Shown: piece by piece, positions 18,706 to 26,859 of the stretch
Layout: each line of letters opens with the position of its first letter
Position numbering within the stretch: the stretch's first letter is position 1
Assembly (NCBI GenBank): GCA_023410595.1
Contig: JAEYPO010000002.1
Coordinates: forward strand, 10,415-74,414
Length of the DNA stretch: 64,000 nucleotides
From: Bacillota bacterium
GTDB taxonomy: Bacteria > Bacillota > Clostridia > Christensenellales > SZUA-584
Reading direction: 5' to 3'
The notes under the pieces: model-generated
The model's database searches: none
Told to the model about the DNA's origin: nothing
The model's input: the letters and a program-made list of their open reading frames with translations, nothing else
Program-made: the position numbers and the translations under genes

Positions 18706-19559
18706 TTGCTATCATCTCCTTCGCCGAACGTTATGCCGCAGAGCCTTTCGCTTAGCTCAAATAGCCGTTTTCCGTCCTCCGGGCTGCTGGCGCGAGTGTC
18801 GTGGCGGCACACGCACTTATCTCGAAAATACAGTCCGGCGGGGTCGTTTTCGCAGAGGTACACATACGTCTGGGCGACTGTTTCGGGCTTTACGCCCCTG
18901 CGTCTTTGCAGTTCCCAGAACGCCTTGGTTATGCCGCCCGTCTGCTTGGAGCCTATGCCGGTGTTAACGAGGCCGGGGTCGACTACATACGCGCGCACGC
19001 CTTCTTTGCCGTACCAGCGGTTGAACTCGCAGGCGAACAGCATCTGCGCGTACTTCGACTGCTTATACGCCCTGAGCGGGTTGTAGCGCTTCTCCAGCAT
19101 TATGTCGTTCCAGCGCATCTTCGCGTGTTTGTGCGAGTTGCTGCCCGTCAGTATAACCTTGCCGCCCGAAGCTTTTAAGTATTTGAGAAGCCGGTGCGTG
19201 AGCAGGAAGCCCGCGAGGTAGTTGAGAGCGAACTGCAGCTCGTATCCCTGCTCGGTGGTCGTATACCAGTTTCTGACGCCGCCCGCGTTGCTTATAAGAG
19301 CGTCGAGCCCGCCGCCATGCTCATCCAGCATCGAGCATAATTCGTCCGCGACGCGGCATACGCAGCTTTGCTGGGCGAGGTCGGCGCATACGAACGCAAC
19401 ATCAGCGCCCGGCACTGCTTTTTTCAGCTCCGTTAAAGCAGCGTCGCTGTGTTCTTTAGTACGGCCCACGCCTATAATGCGCCAGCCGCGCTCTAACAGC
19501 GCCCGCGCCGCCTCGTAACCAATACCCGACGTCGCGCCCGTTATAATCGCTGTCTTCAT
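18702..19559 (-). CDS. Short-chain dehydrogenase (retinol-dehydrogenase-like)
   Basis: 285 residues. TGATSGIG nucleotide motif at 8-15, SNAGG, catalytic Ser in LTGSNSHKH, YKQSK (here 'Lys-Gln-Ser-Lys' after Tyr). It groups by look with the light-dependent protochlorophyllide/retinol dehydrogenase-like SDRs. Substrate unknown. ATG at 19559 overlaps the upstream stop (TGATG) and has GGAGG 9 bases before it; a GTG three bases earlier is an alternative. Fourth gene in the PadR operon. Confidence 0.88.
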   Translation of the reverse strand: MKTAIITGATSGIGYEAARALLERGWRIIGVGRTKEHSDAALTELKKAVPGADVAFVCADLAQQSCVCRVADELCSMLDEHGGGLDALISNAGGVRNWYTTTEQGYELQFALNYLAGFLLTHRLLKYLKASGGKVILTGSNSHKHAKMRWNDIMLEKRYNPLRAYKQSKYAQMLFACEFNRWYGKEGVRAYVVDPGLVNTGIGSKQTGGITKAFWELQRRRGVKPETVAQTYVYLCENDPAGLYFRDKCVCRHDTRASSPEDGKRLFELSERLCGITFGEGDDSK

Positions 19560-19978
19560 CACTCTATACCTCCTGTGACGCTCTGCTTAAAGTAATCTTC
19601 AGGGACGTATATCGTTAATCTCAGCTCGTAAGGCTGAGGGAAGAACCCGAAAAAGTCGTCCGGGAACGGTGTTTCAGTTATATGCAGCACTCCGTTTTCT
19701 ACGCTGAAGCTCAGCATGTCGTCGAGGTCTATAGACCCGGGCCGCCACGCTTTTACGTAAGCGTCTACGCTGTACCCGTACTTGGACGGTTGTAACATTA
19801 CCGGCTCGTGGCACGGGTCGGAAAACATGATGGAATCGAACGGCTCGCTTATGACGTATGTTTTCGCATCTTCGCGGGACATTAAAGTCCCCGTGCCGAT
19901 TATGACGCCTATAACGGCGGCGCAGCCTATAAAGCCTATGGCGAGGCCTATCCACAAAAGCTTCGTTTTCCTGCCCAT
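19559..19978 (-). CDS. Short DUF4097-like membrane-anchored protein
   Basis: 139 residues: helix 8-31, then an extracytoplasmic region starting SREDAKTYVISEPFDSIMF that resembles the first strands of DUF4097 beta-repeat proteins. These usually follow PadR-DUF1700 gene pairs and are 250-350 residues long, so this copy keeps only the first part. It ends cleanly at TGA with the next SDR gene overlapping, so either it is naturally short or the SDR genes were fused onto a truncated copy. Starts directly after the DUF1700 stop with GGAGG inside that gene. Confidence 0.65.
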   Translation of the reverse strand: MGRKTKLLWIGLAIGFIGCAAVIGVIIGTGTLMSREDAKTYVISEPFDSIMFSDPCHEPVMLQPSKYGYSVDAYVKAWRPGSIDLDDMLSFSVENGVLHITETPFPDDFFGFFPQPYELRLTIYVPEDYFKQSVTGGIE

Positions 19979-20554
19979 TCAGACGCCTCCTTCCAGAGCG
20001 GACTTGCGCATGCGCATATGCATCATTTTCCGTGCGGCCAGCGGCAGCCTTACTATAGTAAGCTTCCAAAGCGCTGCCGTACCTTTCCACCAGAGCGCGC
20101 CGCCGCATGAGAGCATCAGCGCTGCGAAAAACGCCAGCAGTGCGTATATGTATAAGCCCCTGCTGAGCTCGAGAACCAGCATGGCCACGCACCCGGCGCC
20201 GCCCGTCATCAGCGCGGCGGCCGCGCCGAACAGCGTCAGCGTAAGCGACAGGCAGCCCAGGTACATAAGCACGATAAGCAGCCCGCCGCCTATCTTATAG
20301 CTTATTATCGCGCCCAACATGCGCAGCGTATTTTTAATGCCCTTGTATTCTACGACTCTGTTTGCGGCGCTCTCGGCGGAATACATGCGCGCGAGTATGC
20401 GCGGGTCGCCGAGCTCGGAGGCTATCTCCAGTTCGCTTTTGCCGGATTCTTTGCCTATCTCGAAATGTTCCCGGAAGTCCTGCAGTATGTCTTCCTTTTC
20501 GTCCGACCGCATGTGTTTTAATGATGCGGAAAACGCAGCTAAGAAATCATTCAT
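19979..20554 (-). CDS. DUF1700 / HAAS-domain membrane protein
   Basis: 191 residues. N-terminal HAAS domain (FSASLKHMRSDEKEDILQDF, FEIGKESGKSELEIASELGDP) followed by three to four helices from about 90 to 160 and a basic tail. Encoded next to PadR regulators throughout Bacillota; the HAAS domain is thought to couple membrane signals to the regulator or transporters. Overlaps the padR gene by eight bases and abuts the DUF4097-like gene. Confidence 0.88.
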   Translation of the reverse strand: MNDFLAAFSASLKHMRSDEKEDILQDFREHFEIGKESGKSELEIASELGDPRILARMYSAESAANRVVEYKGIKNTLRMLGAIISYKIGGGLLIVLMYLGCLSLTLTLFGAAAALMTGGAGCVAMLVLELSRGLYIYALLAFFAALMLSCGGALWWKGTAALWKLTIVRLPLAARKMMHMRMRKSALEGGV

Positions 20555-20864
20555 CTCTATCCTCCATGAGCTCCGCTACAGCGCCCGTAAATTCGAGCCA
20601 GTCGGCGCGAAGCTCGCGCTCTAAAAGCCTGCCCTTTTCGGTAAGCGTATAGTATTTTCTCGGAGGGCCGCCCGATGCGTCTGAAAGATACGTATCGCAA
20701 TAGCCGTCCGCTTTGAGCTTTCGGAGCAGCGGATACAGCGTGCCCTGCGCTATCTGTATCGTCCGTGATATCTTATCCGCGAGCTCATAGCCGTACGCGT
20801 CGCGCTTTTTAAGCTGCGTAAGCACGCACATCTCGAGCACGCCTTTTTTGAACTGCGCGTTCAT
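20547..20864 (-). CDS. PadR-family transcriptional regulator
   Basis: 105 residues, a compact (subfamily 2) PadR: winged helix with LEMCVLTQLKKRDAYGYELADKI, IAQGTLYPLLRKLKADGYC and GPPRKYYTLTEKGR wing. Probably represses its own five-gene operon through the palindrome over its -10 box. AAGGAG lies 5 bases before the ATG. Confidence 0.93.
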   Translation of the reverse strand: MNAQFKKGVLEMCVLTQLKKRDAYGYELADKISRTIQIAQGTLYPLLRKLKADGYCDTYLSDASGGPPRKYYTLTEKGRLLERELRADWLEFTGAVAELMEDRDE

Positions 20865-20897
20865 TGCGACTCCTTGTGATTATTGTCCACTACTGTA

Positions 20898-20924
20898 TTA
20901 TATTCTGTAGTGAATAGAATATAA
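20898..20924. promoter_or_regulatory. Palindromic operator, likely PadR site
   Basis: Perfect nine-base arms TTATATTCT and AGAATATAA separated by nine bases; it covers the -10 box of the padR promoter, the usual position for autorepression. Confidence 0.65.
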
Positions 20925-20946
20925 CACGTGAGGGCTTGAAATGCAA
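20918..20946 (-). promoter_or_regulatory. Promoter of the PadR operon
   Basis: Minus strand TTGCAT (20941-20946), 17-base spacer, TATATT (20918-20923). Confidence 0.6.
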
Positions 20947-21209
20947 GGGGGCTTATGAAAAATTTATAAATCTAAAGATGCGAAGCAAATAAGGGGACAA
21001 TGCAGCTGTGGAGGGAAGAGGCGTTAATGACTCGTGAGCACGCAGGTGGGCATCCAAAGGACGACTATTAAACAAACAATAATATAATGCATGCTTTATT
21101 CTGGTTTGAATTACAGGTAAAGCGTAAGCGCTACGAGTTTACAAAAATCGCAATAAGGAATATAATAAATATATATTATTGAGTTGTTTGGTCAGGTAAA
21201 GCAATCAAG

Positions 21210-21248
21210 CGGAAATCTCATGAAAATATGAGTTTCCGTTTTTTGTTT
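21210..21248 (+). terminator. Orphan intrinsic terminator
   Basis: CGGAAA..CTCAT, loop, ATGAG.TTTCCG then TTTTTTG. It points rightward but no gene lies upstream on that strand; the AT-rich stretch 20947-21209 may encode a short RNA or be leader remains. Confidence 0.6.
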
Positions 21249-21310
21249 TAGCAGATGGATTTGGCTTGGATATTTTAGAAGAAAGCTAATAGAAGAGACG
21301 AGGTAAAACT

Positions 21311-21625
21311 ATGATTCAAAGGAGCCCAGAGAAGCACAGAGGCGGATATTTCATCCGGGTCTTATTATGCAGCGGGACGAGTCTTGATCCAATGGGTGAT
21401 GAAGAGCTATCTATATTCTGCCAATGCGGAAGTGAGGAGCCTTCAATTGCTGATATTGATAAAGAGCGCTTGCTTCGGTGGGTGAATAATAACCCGGCTT
21501 GTATAAAAAATCAAAGCAATGAACGGTATAGGATCTCCGAAGATATTGATGCAATGTCCGTTATTTTTCTTACGGATCGCGAAATTCAAGCCTGCCGTAA
21601 TGCAAACCGTATTTTCCCATGCTAG
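21311..21625 (+). CDS. Hypothetical protein, 104 residues
   Basis: No family recognised. A cysteine pair region FCQCGSEEPS near residue 36, otherwise a soluble, acidic protein. GAGG precedes the ATG by about 8 bases. Its codons are AT-rich like the rest of the 21-24 kb island, unlike the flanking genes. Confidence 0.55.
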   Translation: MIQRSPEKHRGGYFIRVLLCSGTSLDPMGDEELSIFCQCGSEEPSIADIDKERLLRWVNNNPACIKNQSNERYRISEDIDAMSVIFLTDREIQACRNANRIFPC

Positions 21626-21748
21626 TAATTATGTACAAAGCAATTGTTTTGCCGGAGTGAAACGCGGAAGTTGTTTTCAAGAGCCTCTTCACACCAGAAT
21701 ATCATTTACTTCTGGTGCAAAAAGCCTAAGACGTCATTGCTACTTATG

Positions 21749-21931
21749 TTAATTACACCCGAACCCTGAGCCGCCTCCGCAGCAGCAAAGAAGCAGGATA
21801 GGCAATATGCAGCCAATGCCGTTCCCACCAAACCCTCCGTCCCCGCACCCGCCTGTATTACAGCCGAAACCATCGCCGCAACAACAAAGAAGTAATAAGA
21901 TGATTAATATTGAGCTATTATTTCCGAACAA
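21749..21931 (-). CDS. Small Gly/Cys-rich hydrophobic protein
   Basis: 60 residues with two copies of the pattern ILxLLLLCCCG followed by Gly/Cys stretches (FGCNTGGCGDGG; GSGFGCN). Such short Gly/Cys membrane peptides are common in spore-forming Clostridia and may be spore-coat or envelope components. The start is TTG, fixed by GGAGG 7 bases upstream. Confidence 0.6.
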   Translation of the reverse strand: MFGNNSSILIILLLLCCCGDGFGCNTGGCGDGGFGGNGIGCILPILLLCCCGGGSGFGCN

Positions 21932-22049
21932 TTAGTTACCTCCTAAATATATTGATAATTTACTATATGAAAAAACAGTAATATAGTTCTTACGAAAGAA
22001 TGATAAAGGTCAAACGTATGTTTGCCTTAAATGTCTTTAGAGATATCCC

Positions 22050-22078
22050 TTTACATTCGTTTCTAGTTGTGGTAACAT
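22050..22078 (+). promoter_or_regulatory. Candidate promoter of the cold-shock gene
   Basis: TTTACA (22050-22055), 17 bases, TAACAT (22073-22078). It would give a leader of about 118 bases that includes the large hairpin. Confidence 0.4.
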
Positions 22079-22109
22079 TAAAAAGTATTCTAAATGTACC
22101 GATTGAGTC

Positions 22110-22168
22110 CACATGGTTTGTAAGTCATTCCTTCATTTGATGATTTACAAAGCATGTGTTTTTATTTT
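22110..22168 (+). promoter_or_regulatory. Leader hairpin with T-run before the cold-shock gene
   Basis: CACATG pairs with CATGTG, TTTGTAA with TTACAAA and GTCAT with ATGAT (one G-G mismatch, one wobble), about 18 pairs, followed by TTTTTATTTT. It can act as an attenuator or thermosensor of the csp message, or as the terminator of a short upstream transcript. Confidence 0.6.
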
Positions 22169-22202
22169 GTGCAGGATATAGTATTAAAAGGAGATTTCAA
22201 TT

Positions 22203-22415
22203 ATGAATAATGGCACGGTAAAATGGTTTAACGCAGAGAAAGGCTATGGATTTATTTCCAACGATGAAGGCGGAGATGATTGTTTTGTACACTTCTCAGC
22301 TATAACGACTGAAGGGTATAAATCTCTTTCGGAGGGACAGAGAGTAACTTATGATACAGAAACAGACCCGAAAAACAAAAACAGGCTTAGAGCCGTGAAT
22401 GTATATTTGGCATAA
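22203..22415 (+). CDS. Cold-shock domain protein (CspA family)
   Basis: 70 residues, single cold-shock domain binding single-stranded RNA/DNA. RNP1 is KGYGFISND and RNP2 is DCFVHFSAI; starts NNGTVKWFNAEKGYGF as in the family. AAAGGAG lies 9 bases before the ATG. Followed 170 bases later by an omega-like gene. Confidence 0.97.
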   Translation: MNNGTVKWFNAEKGYGFISNDEGGDDCFVHFSAITTEGYKSLSEGQRVTYDTETDPKNKNRLRAVNVYLA

Positions 22416-22585
22416 TATTATGAGTTTATCAAGTAAATTACTTTGCGATTTTGAGGATGCCATATTAAATGGCTGCTTGTATCAAAACCGGCAGCTATTC
22501 TGGATTATTCTCCGATCTGCTGAGACGGGAACAAGCTTTCTGTCATCAATGCTTAAATAGTATATAAAAAGAAAAGAGGAGATCA

Positions 22586-22810
22586 ATGTTTGATCCATCA
22601 ATGCCAATAGATGAACGAGAAAATCGTTATATGCTTGCATGCATAATAGGTAAGCGGGCAGTACAATTAAATAAAGGCAGTGAAACGCTGACAGACTGTG
22701 AATCAAGTAATAATGTGACAGTTGCGATAAATGAGTATAAAGCGAACAGATTAACCTATACGAACAGCGTTGAAAAAGCGGAACATACAAAAATATTAAG
22801 AGAGATATAA
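22586..22810 (+). CDS. RNA polymerase omega-subunit-like protein
   Basis: 74 residues. The segment ENRYMLACIIGKRAVQLNKGS matches the RpoZ core (NRYxLxxxxAKRARQL) and NNVTVAINEYKANRL matches the following AIxEIxxGKI helix. Omega stabilises the beta' subunit. Its location here, not beside gmk, and its AT-rich codons suggest an extra copy rather than the housekeeping rpoZ. GAGGAG lies 4-5 bases before the ATG. Confidence 0.7.
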   Translation: MFDPSMPIDERENRYMLACIIGKRAVQLNKGSETLTDCESSNNVTVAINEYKANRLTYTNSVEKAEHTKILREI

Positions 22811-22841
22811 AGATAATGCTTAATAACATTGTGGGTTTAAA

Positions 22842-23030
22842 ATGAGGGAGAAAAAGTATATTGAGTTTTTGAAGGATATTGTTATCCCTGAAAGAGGAGA
22901 AAAATATCTTAAAAGTGTTAAGTATAGTATCAACGGTGAAACAAGTGAGGAATATATAATTTCAACAAAGAAGAATATAACTTTCAGCAAATCAAAAGAA
23001 GGCGTACTATATATTGTTGGGAGAATATAA
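22842..23030 (+). CDS. Hypothetical protein, 62 residues
   Basis: Basic and soluble: MREKKYIEFLKDIV..., no family recognised. Only a weak ribosome site. It sits between the omega-like gene and degV on the same strand and may be part of one transcript. Confidence 0.4.
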   Translation: MREKKYIEFLKDIVIPERGEKYLKSVKYSINGETSEEYIISTKKNITFSKSKEGVLYIVGRI

Positions 23031-23090
23031 GGCGATTCCTTGATAACAATTAAGACAGATGGCGATAGAAAATTATGCAAGGGAGGGCAA

Positions 23091-23918
23091 ATGGAATACA
23101 AAATTGTATCCGACAGCGGTTGTGACTTAACGCCGGAACTCAAAATGGAATTAAGAATTGAAACAGTGCCGCTTTCGATGACTTTGGGTAGCGCGACATA
23201 CAAAGACGATGAAAATTTAGATGTTGATATTTTTTTAGCAGAAATGCATAGACATAAAGAGTTACCGAGGTCCTCTTGCCCATCTCCATATGATTTCATG
23301 GAAAAGTGTGAAGAGGGAAAGATAAACTTTATTGTAACATTATCATCAAAGTTATCCGGCTCATATGACAGCGCCTTAGTAGCAAAAGATATATTAAGTG
23401 AAAAGGGAATCGAGGCGCATGTGTTTGACTCAAAAAGCGCTTCTGCGGGGCAATTGCTGGTAGTTAAAAAACTACGGGACTTAGTGAACACAGGGCAGGA
23501 TAAAAAAGAGATAATAAAAAGGCTTGAAGACTTTATAAAAAGGCTTAAGACGTTCTTTGTACTTGAGAATCTTGAAAATCTCCTGAAAAACGGCAGAATG
23601 AATAAGGTGACAGGTTTAATAGCAAGCGTATTGAATATTCGGCTGATTATGGCGGGAAATGAGCATGGCGAGATAGTTCTCCACTCAAAAGTCAAAGGTT
23701 CACAGAATTCCATCGTGAAGCTTGCGGAAATAATCGGAGATACCTGCAAAGACACCGCTGATCGGATTCTTGCTATTGGACATTGTAACAATAAGCATAT
23801 TGATCTGTTTATGAAGATTGTGAAAGAGAAGTATTCCTTCAAGGATATAATTGTGACAACGACCCGGGGATTAACGGGGATGTATGCGAATTACGGGGGT
23901 ATCGTAATAGCCTTTTAG
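23091..23918 (+). CDS. DegV-family fatty-acid-binding protein
   Basis: 275 residues. DSGCDLTPEL at the start, LSSKLSGSYDSA in the middle (fatty-acid head-group Ser) and TTRGLTGMYANYGGIVIAF at the end are family hallmarks. DegV/FakB proteins bind fatty acids and present them to the FakA kinase. The MEYKIVSDSG start has GGGAGGG just upstream. AT-rich codons match the surrounding island. Confidence 0.92.
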   Translation: MEYKIVSDSGCDLTPELKMELRIETVPLSMTLGSATYKDDENLDVDIFLAEMHRHKELPRSSCPSPYDFMEKCEEGKINFIVTLSSKLSGSYDSALVAKDILSEKGIEAHVFDSKSASAGQLLVVKKLRDLVNTGQDKKEIIKRLEDFIKRLKTFFVLENLENLLKNGRMNKVTGLIASVLNIRLIMAGNEHGEIVLHSKVKGSQNSIVKLAEIIGDTCKDTADRILAIGHCNNKHIDLFMKIVKEKYSFKDIIVTTTRGLTGMYANYGGIVIAF

Positions 23919-24042
23919 ATTAGATAAATCTGTGGTTACCATGAGATGTGCGATAACCATTAATTAATATGAAAGTTCATTGATTTGACATGAGGTCCCC
24001 ATAAGGCCATAAGATTATTATAAATAATAAAAGGAGATTCGT

Positions 24043-24297
24043 ATGGCCGATAAAACATTGGTATGTAAAGACTGTGGAAATGAATTTGTATTTACGGAAA
24101 GTGAGCAGGCTTTTTATAAAGAAAAAGGGTTTGAAAACGAACCGCAAAGATGTCCTGCTTGCCGTAGAGCAAAAAAGCAGCAAAGAGGCGGCGGCGGTTA
24201 TGGTGGCGGTGGACGCAGCGGTGGTGGCTACGGTGGCGTAGGCGGCGGATGCAGAGATGCGCTACTAATGTCATTCCGAGCCTGCGAGGAATCTTAA
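24043..24297 (+). CDS. Zinc-ribbon (zf-trcl-like) protein, C-terminus replaced by a repeat
   Basis: 84 residues. DKTLVCKDCGNEFVFTESEQ and RCPACRRAKK form the CxxC-n-CxxC zinc ribbon typical of the probable zinc-binding family; a Gly/Arg-rich linker follows (residues 47-68). Relatives usually continue into a second CxxC ribbon. Here the last 15 residues, CRDALLMSFRACEES, are read from a family D repeat, so the second ribbon has been lost. AAAGGAG precedes the ATG. Likely nucleic-acid-binding; function unknown. Confidence 0.82.
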   Translation: MADKTLVCKDCGNEFVFTESEQAFYKEKGFENEPQRCPACRRAKKQQRGGGGYGGGGRSGGGYGGVGGGCRDALLMSFRACEES

Positions 24298-24396
24298 GCT
24301 TGGCTATTTTTCGGAAGATTCTTCACTCGCTTTGCTCGTTCTGAATGACAAAAGGTATTTTATCTGCAGCTACACTTTTTCTCCAAGGAGAAGGCA
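24266..24396. repeat. Family D inverted pair and a family B-type palindrome
   Basis: GTCATTCCGAGCCTGCGAGG (left) and its inverted partner ending CGTTCTGAATGAC (right, about 24318-24350) form one large palindrome starting inside the zinc-ribbon gene. A CTTTTTCTCCAAGGAGAAGG element follows at about 24376-24394. From there to 24618 no gene is seen. Confidence 0.8.
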
Positions 24397-24618
24397 GTCA
24401 TAAACACTCTCAGTCGCATGCCGGATATATGCTTAATAGACGATACCCTCTTGACAACATCCCCTTATCACGCCATTATATAAGAAAATAATTATACTAA
24501 AAAAAGTCTCCGGCCTTATGGGGACGATGATTTGCTTTTGGCGCGAAGCGCCATGGCAGCGAAGGGTTACAAGGGATTTCTGAAAGAGCAGAACCCTTTA
24601 ATCCAACGGAGTAATACC

Positions 24619-25023
24619 ATGCAGATAACGTACCGTGACACAAAAGAATTTACAACAGAGCAGCTAAGAGACTTGTTTCTCTCGGTCGAGTGGTCGTCGG
24701 GGTATTATCCCGACAAGCTCGCTGCAGCGATGAAAAACTACGGCACGGTGTTTTCGGCGTGGGAGGGCGATAAGCTGATAGGACTTATAAGCACGCTCGA
24801 CGACGGCGTGATGACGGCGTACATACACTACGTGCTTGTAATGCCCGAATACCAGGGACGGGGGATAGGCCGCGAGCTGGTGCACCTCGCGGCGGAACAT
24901 TACAAGGATTATCTTAGGATACTGCTCGTGGCGTACGACAACGAGATAGATTTCTACGAACACTGCGGCTTCACGAAGGGCGAAGGCAAGGCGGTAATGT
25001 ATATTACGACGCTTTGGACATAA
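24619..25023 (+). CDS. GNAT N-acetyltransferase
   Basis: 134 residues. Acetyl-CoA loop QGRGIGRELV after the beta strand YVLVMPEY, then YDNEIDFYEHCGFTKG, the typical C-terminal region. Substrate unknown. I start at MQITYRDTKE, where CGGAG is 8 bases upstream, instead of longer in-frame starts. Confidence 0.88.
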   Translation: MQITYRDTKEFTTEQLRDLFLSVEWSSGYYPDKLAAAMKNYGTVFSAWEGDKLIGLISTLDDGVMTAYIHYVLVMPEYQGRGIGRELVHLAAEHYKDYLRILLVAYDNEIDFYEHCGFTKGEGKAVMYITTLWT

Positions 25024-25066
25024 GCGTTACGGTACGTAAAAGTCTGATTGTATAGGAGGTTGCGTT

Positions 25067-25144
25067 ATGTCGGCAAGCCCGTCTTTTAATTTCAGCGGCA
25101 TATTTATAGTGCTTCTGCTGCTTTTCAGCCTGTACGTAAGGTAA
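25067..25144 (+). CDS. Tiny membrane protein, 25 residues
   Basis: MSASPSFNFSGIFIVLLLLF...VR: a single hydrophobic helix. Strong AGGAGG 7 bases before the ATG and a terminator 80 bases after support it. It resembles the YjcZ/sporulation-type short membrane peptides of spore formers, without a firm match. Confidence 0.55.
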   Translation: MSASPSFNFSGIFIVLLLLFSLYVR

Positions 25145-25223
25145 AACGATAAAGAGAAGCGTAGCGTGCGATACGGCGGCGGATGCTGCTCCAGGTTTGG
25201 TTAACGATTCATATACAATACGA

Positions 25224-25246
25224 CGCGGGCTTAAGGCCCGCTTTTT
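25224..25246 (+). terminator. Terminator
   Basis: GCGGGC, loop TTAA, GCCCGC, TTTTT. Ends the GNAT/tiny-protein transcript. Confidence 0.85.
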
Positions 25247-25312
25247 GCTGCCGCTGTAGACCGCGGGGGAGATTGCGTTTATAATAGGGTAACAGCTTGA
25301 AAGGAATGAAGG

Positions 25313-26488
25313 ATGGACACTCAGCGTTTGCGTATGGAGCTTAATTCGCTCGTTATATTCAGGGGATTGCGGGAAGACAGCGTGATAAGGAAGCTTGAAG
25401 CGCTGCTGCGCGAGGACGGCGACACCGCCGCAATGGCGGACCGCTACGCCGCGTTTGCGGAGGCGCTTTACCGCGCGGGCGGCAACCTTACGGAGCACGT
25501 GCTGGGCAGCGTACTGGAGGACGAGAACGTATACGTGCTGCGTCGCGCGGCGGGCGAGGACGTATCGAAGCTGGAGGAATGCCTTGAAAATGAGCTTGGT
25601 CTGCTGGAAAAAATATCGCGGCTAAGGCCTGAGGACGTAAAAAAGCTCGTTGCTTACGACGGACACCTGCCCGGCTGGGAAACGGGCGAAGAGGATTTTG
25701 TTTCCGCGTACCGGCAGAGGATGAAAGAGCTGCCCTTCAAAGGGTTCGGCATATTTTCAAGGCACCGCATGTTCACCGTAAAGGATTCGGAGCTCCGGCC
25801 CGTTAAGTGGCCCGACCCGGTTAAATTATGCGAGCTTAAAGGGTACGAGCGGCAGAGGCAGGCAGTAGCCGGCAACACGCTCGCGCTGCTTGCCGGCAAA
25901 CCCGCCGCTAACGCTCTGCTGTTCGGCGACGCGGGTACGGGCAAATCCTCCACCGTCAAGGCAATGGTTAACGAGTACTGGGATAAGGGCCTGCGCCTCG
26001 TGGAGATAAACAAGAACCAAACGGGGGATATACCCGCCGTAATAGAGGTCGTATGCCGCAACCCGCTGAAATTCATACTGTTTATAGACGACCTCTCGTT
26101 CGCGGGGGAGGGCGACGGGTTTTACGCGCTCAAGGCCGCGCTGGAAGGCTCGGCGGCGGCTAAGGCCCCCAATACCGTAATATACGCCACAAGCAACAGG
26201 CGGCATCTTGTAAAGGAAACTTTCTCGGACAGGCAGGGCGACGACGTGCACCGCGGCGAGACGATACAGGAGCTTATTTCGCTGTCGGCAAGGTTCGCTC
26301 TGACGGTAGGGTTTTTGCGCCCCGACAAAGCGCTGTACCTGCGCATAGTGCGCGAGCTCGCCGGCGATGCTGGGCTGGATATCGGAGATGAACGGCTGGA
26401 GCTTGAGGCGGAGCGGTTCGCGGAGGGCGGACGCTCTCCGAGAGCGGCAAAGCAGTTCATAGAGCAGCTTAAACGAACGCACGTATAG
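25313..26488 (+). CDS. DUF815 AAA-type ATPase
   Basis: 391 residues. Walker A GDAGTGKSS and Walker B FILFIDDLSF; sensor region VIYATSNRRHLV; conserved GYERQR before the P-loop. N-terminal 150 residues are helical and variable as usual for DUF815. The biological role of the family is not established; single-copy genes in many Bacillota. AAGGA sits upstream of the ATG. Converges with the gene on the other strand 8 bases away. Confidence 0.88.
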   Translation: MDTQRLRMELNSLVIFRGLREDSVIRKLEALLREDGDTAAMADRYAAFAEALYRAGGNLTEHVLGSVLEDENVYVLRRAAGEDVSKLEECLENELGLLEKISRLRPEDVKKLVAYDGHLPGWETGEEDFVSAYRQRMKELPFKGFGIFSRHRMFTVKDSELRPVKWPDPVKLCELKGYERQRQAVAGNTLALLAGKPAANALLFGDAGTGKSSTVKAMVNEYWDKGLRLVEINKNQTGDIPAVIEVVCRNPLKFILFIDDLSFAGEGDGFYALKAALEGSAAAKAPNTVIYATSNRRHLVKETFSDRQGDDVHRGETIQELISLSARFALTVGFLRPDKALYLRIVRELAGDAGLDIGDERLELEAERFAEGGRSPRAAKQFIEQLKRTHV

Positions 26489-26496
26489 CCGTTTTG

Positions 26497-26859
26497 TCAT
26501 TTGTCGGGAGCGTTATCACCGTTCTTCTTTATACGGGTGAGGCTTTTTGGGGTGTAAACGTCTGTATGGCGTTTTGCGGACGGGCGGGGCGCCAAAGTCT
26601 GATCCGCTTCGTCATGCCTGCTCTCGGCTTTGGCGGCTTTTGTCTCGTCATCGGCGGCGGTTTCACGAGCCGCGGAGCGCTTTGCCGCCTTTAGTTCAAG
26701 CTGGTGCAGTATTAACGCTATCGTAAATACACGCATGCTCACTTCATAGCTGAATTGAATAAAAGGCTCGCCGCCTATTGGAGCCCTTGTGATGCTTATG
26801 GAAGACGTCAGCTCACCCGCGTCTTCCGGCGTTTCGGGTATGACCGGCGGACCAAACAT
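26497..26859 (-). CDS. Hypothetical protein with amphipathic core and charged tail
   Basis: 120 residues. MFGPPVIPETPEDAG, a beta-rich ISITRAPIGGEPFIQFSYE, a helix VFTIALILHQLELKAAKRSA, then a disordered Lys/Asp/Ala tail. No family recognised. GGGGG lies about 11 bases before the ATG, a little far. Its convergent placement against the DUF815 gene fits a real gene. Confidence 0.45.
   Translation of the reverse strand: MFGPPVIPETPEDAGELTSSISITRAPIGGEPFIQFSYEVSMRVFTIALILHQLELKAAKRSAARETAADDETKAAKAESRHDEADQTLAPRPSAKRHTDVYTPKSLTRIKKNGDNAPDK

Noticed and set aside
22820..23842. 340-codon open frame opposite degV
   Set aside because: Ser/Phe/Ile-rich shadow typical of antisense of an AT-rich gene; DegV on the plus strand is clear.
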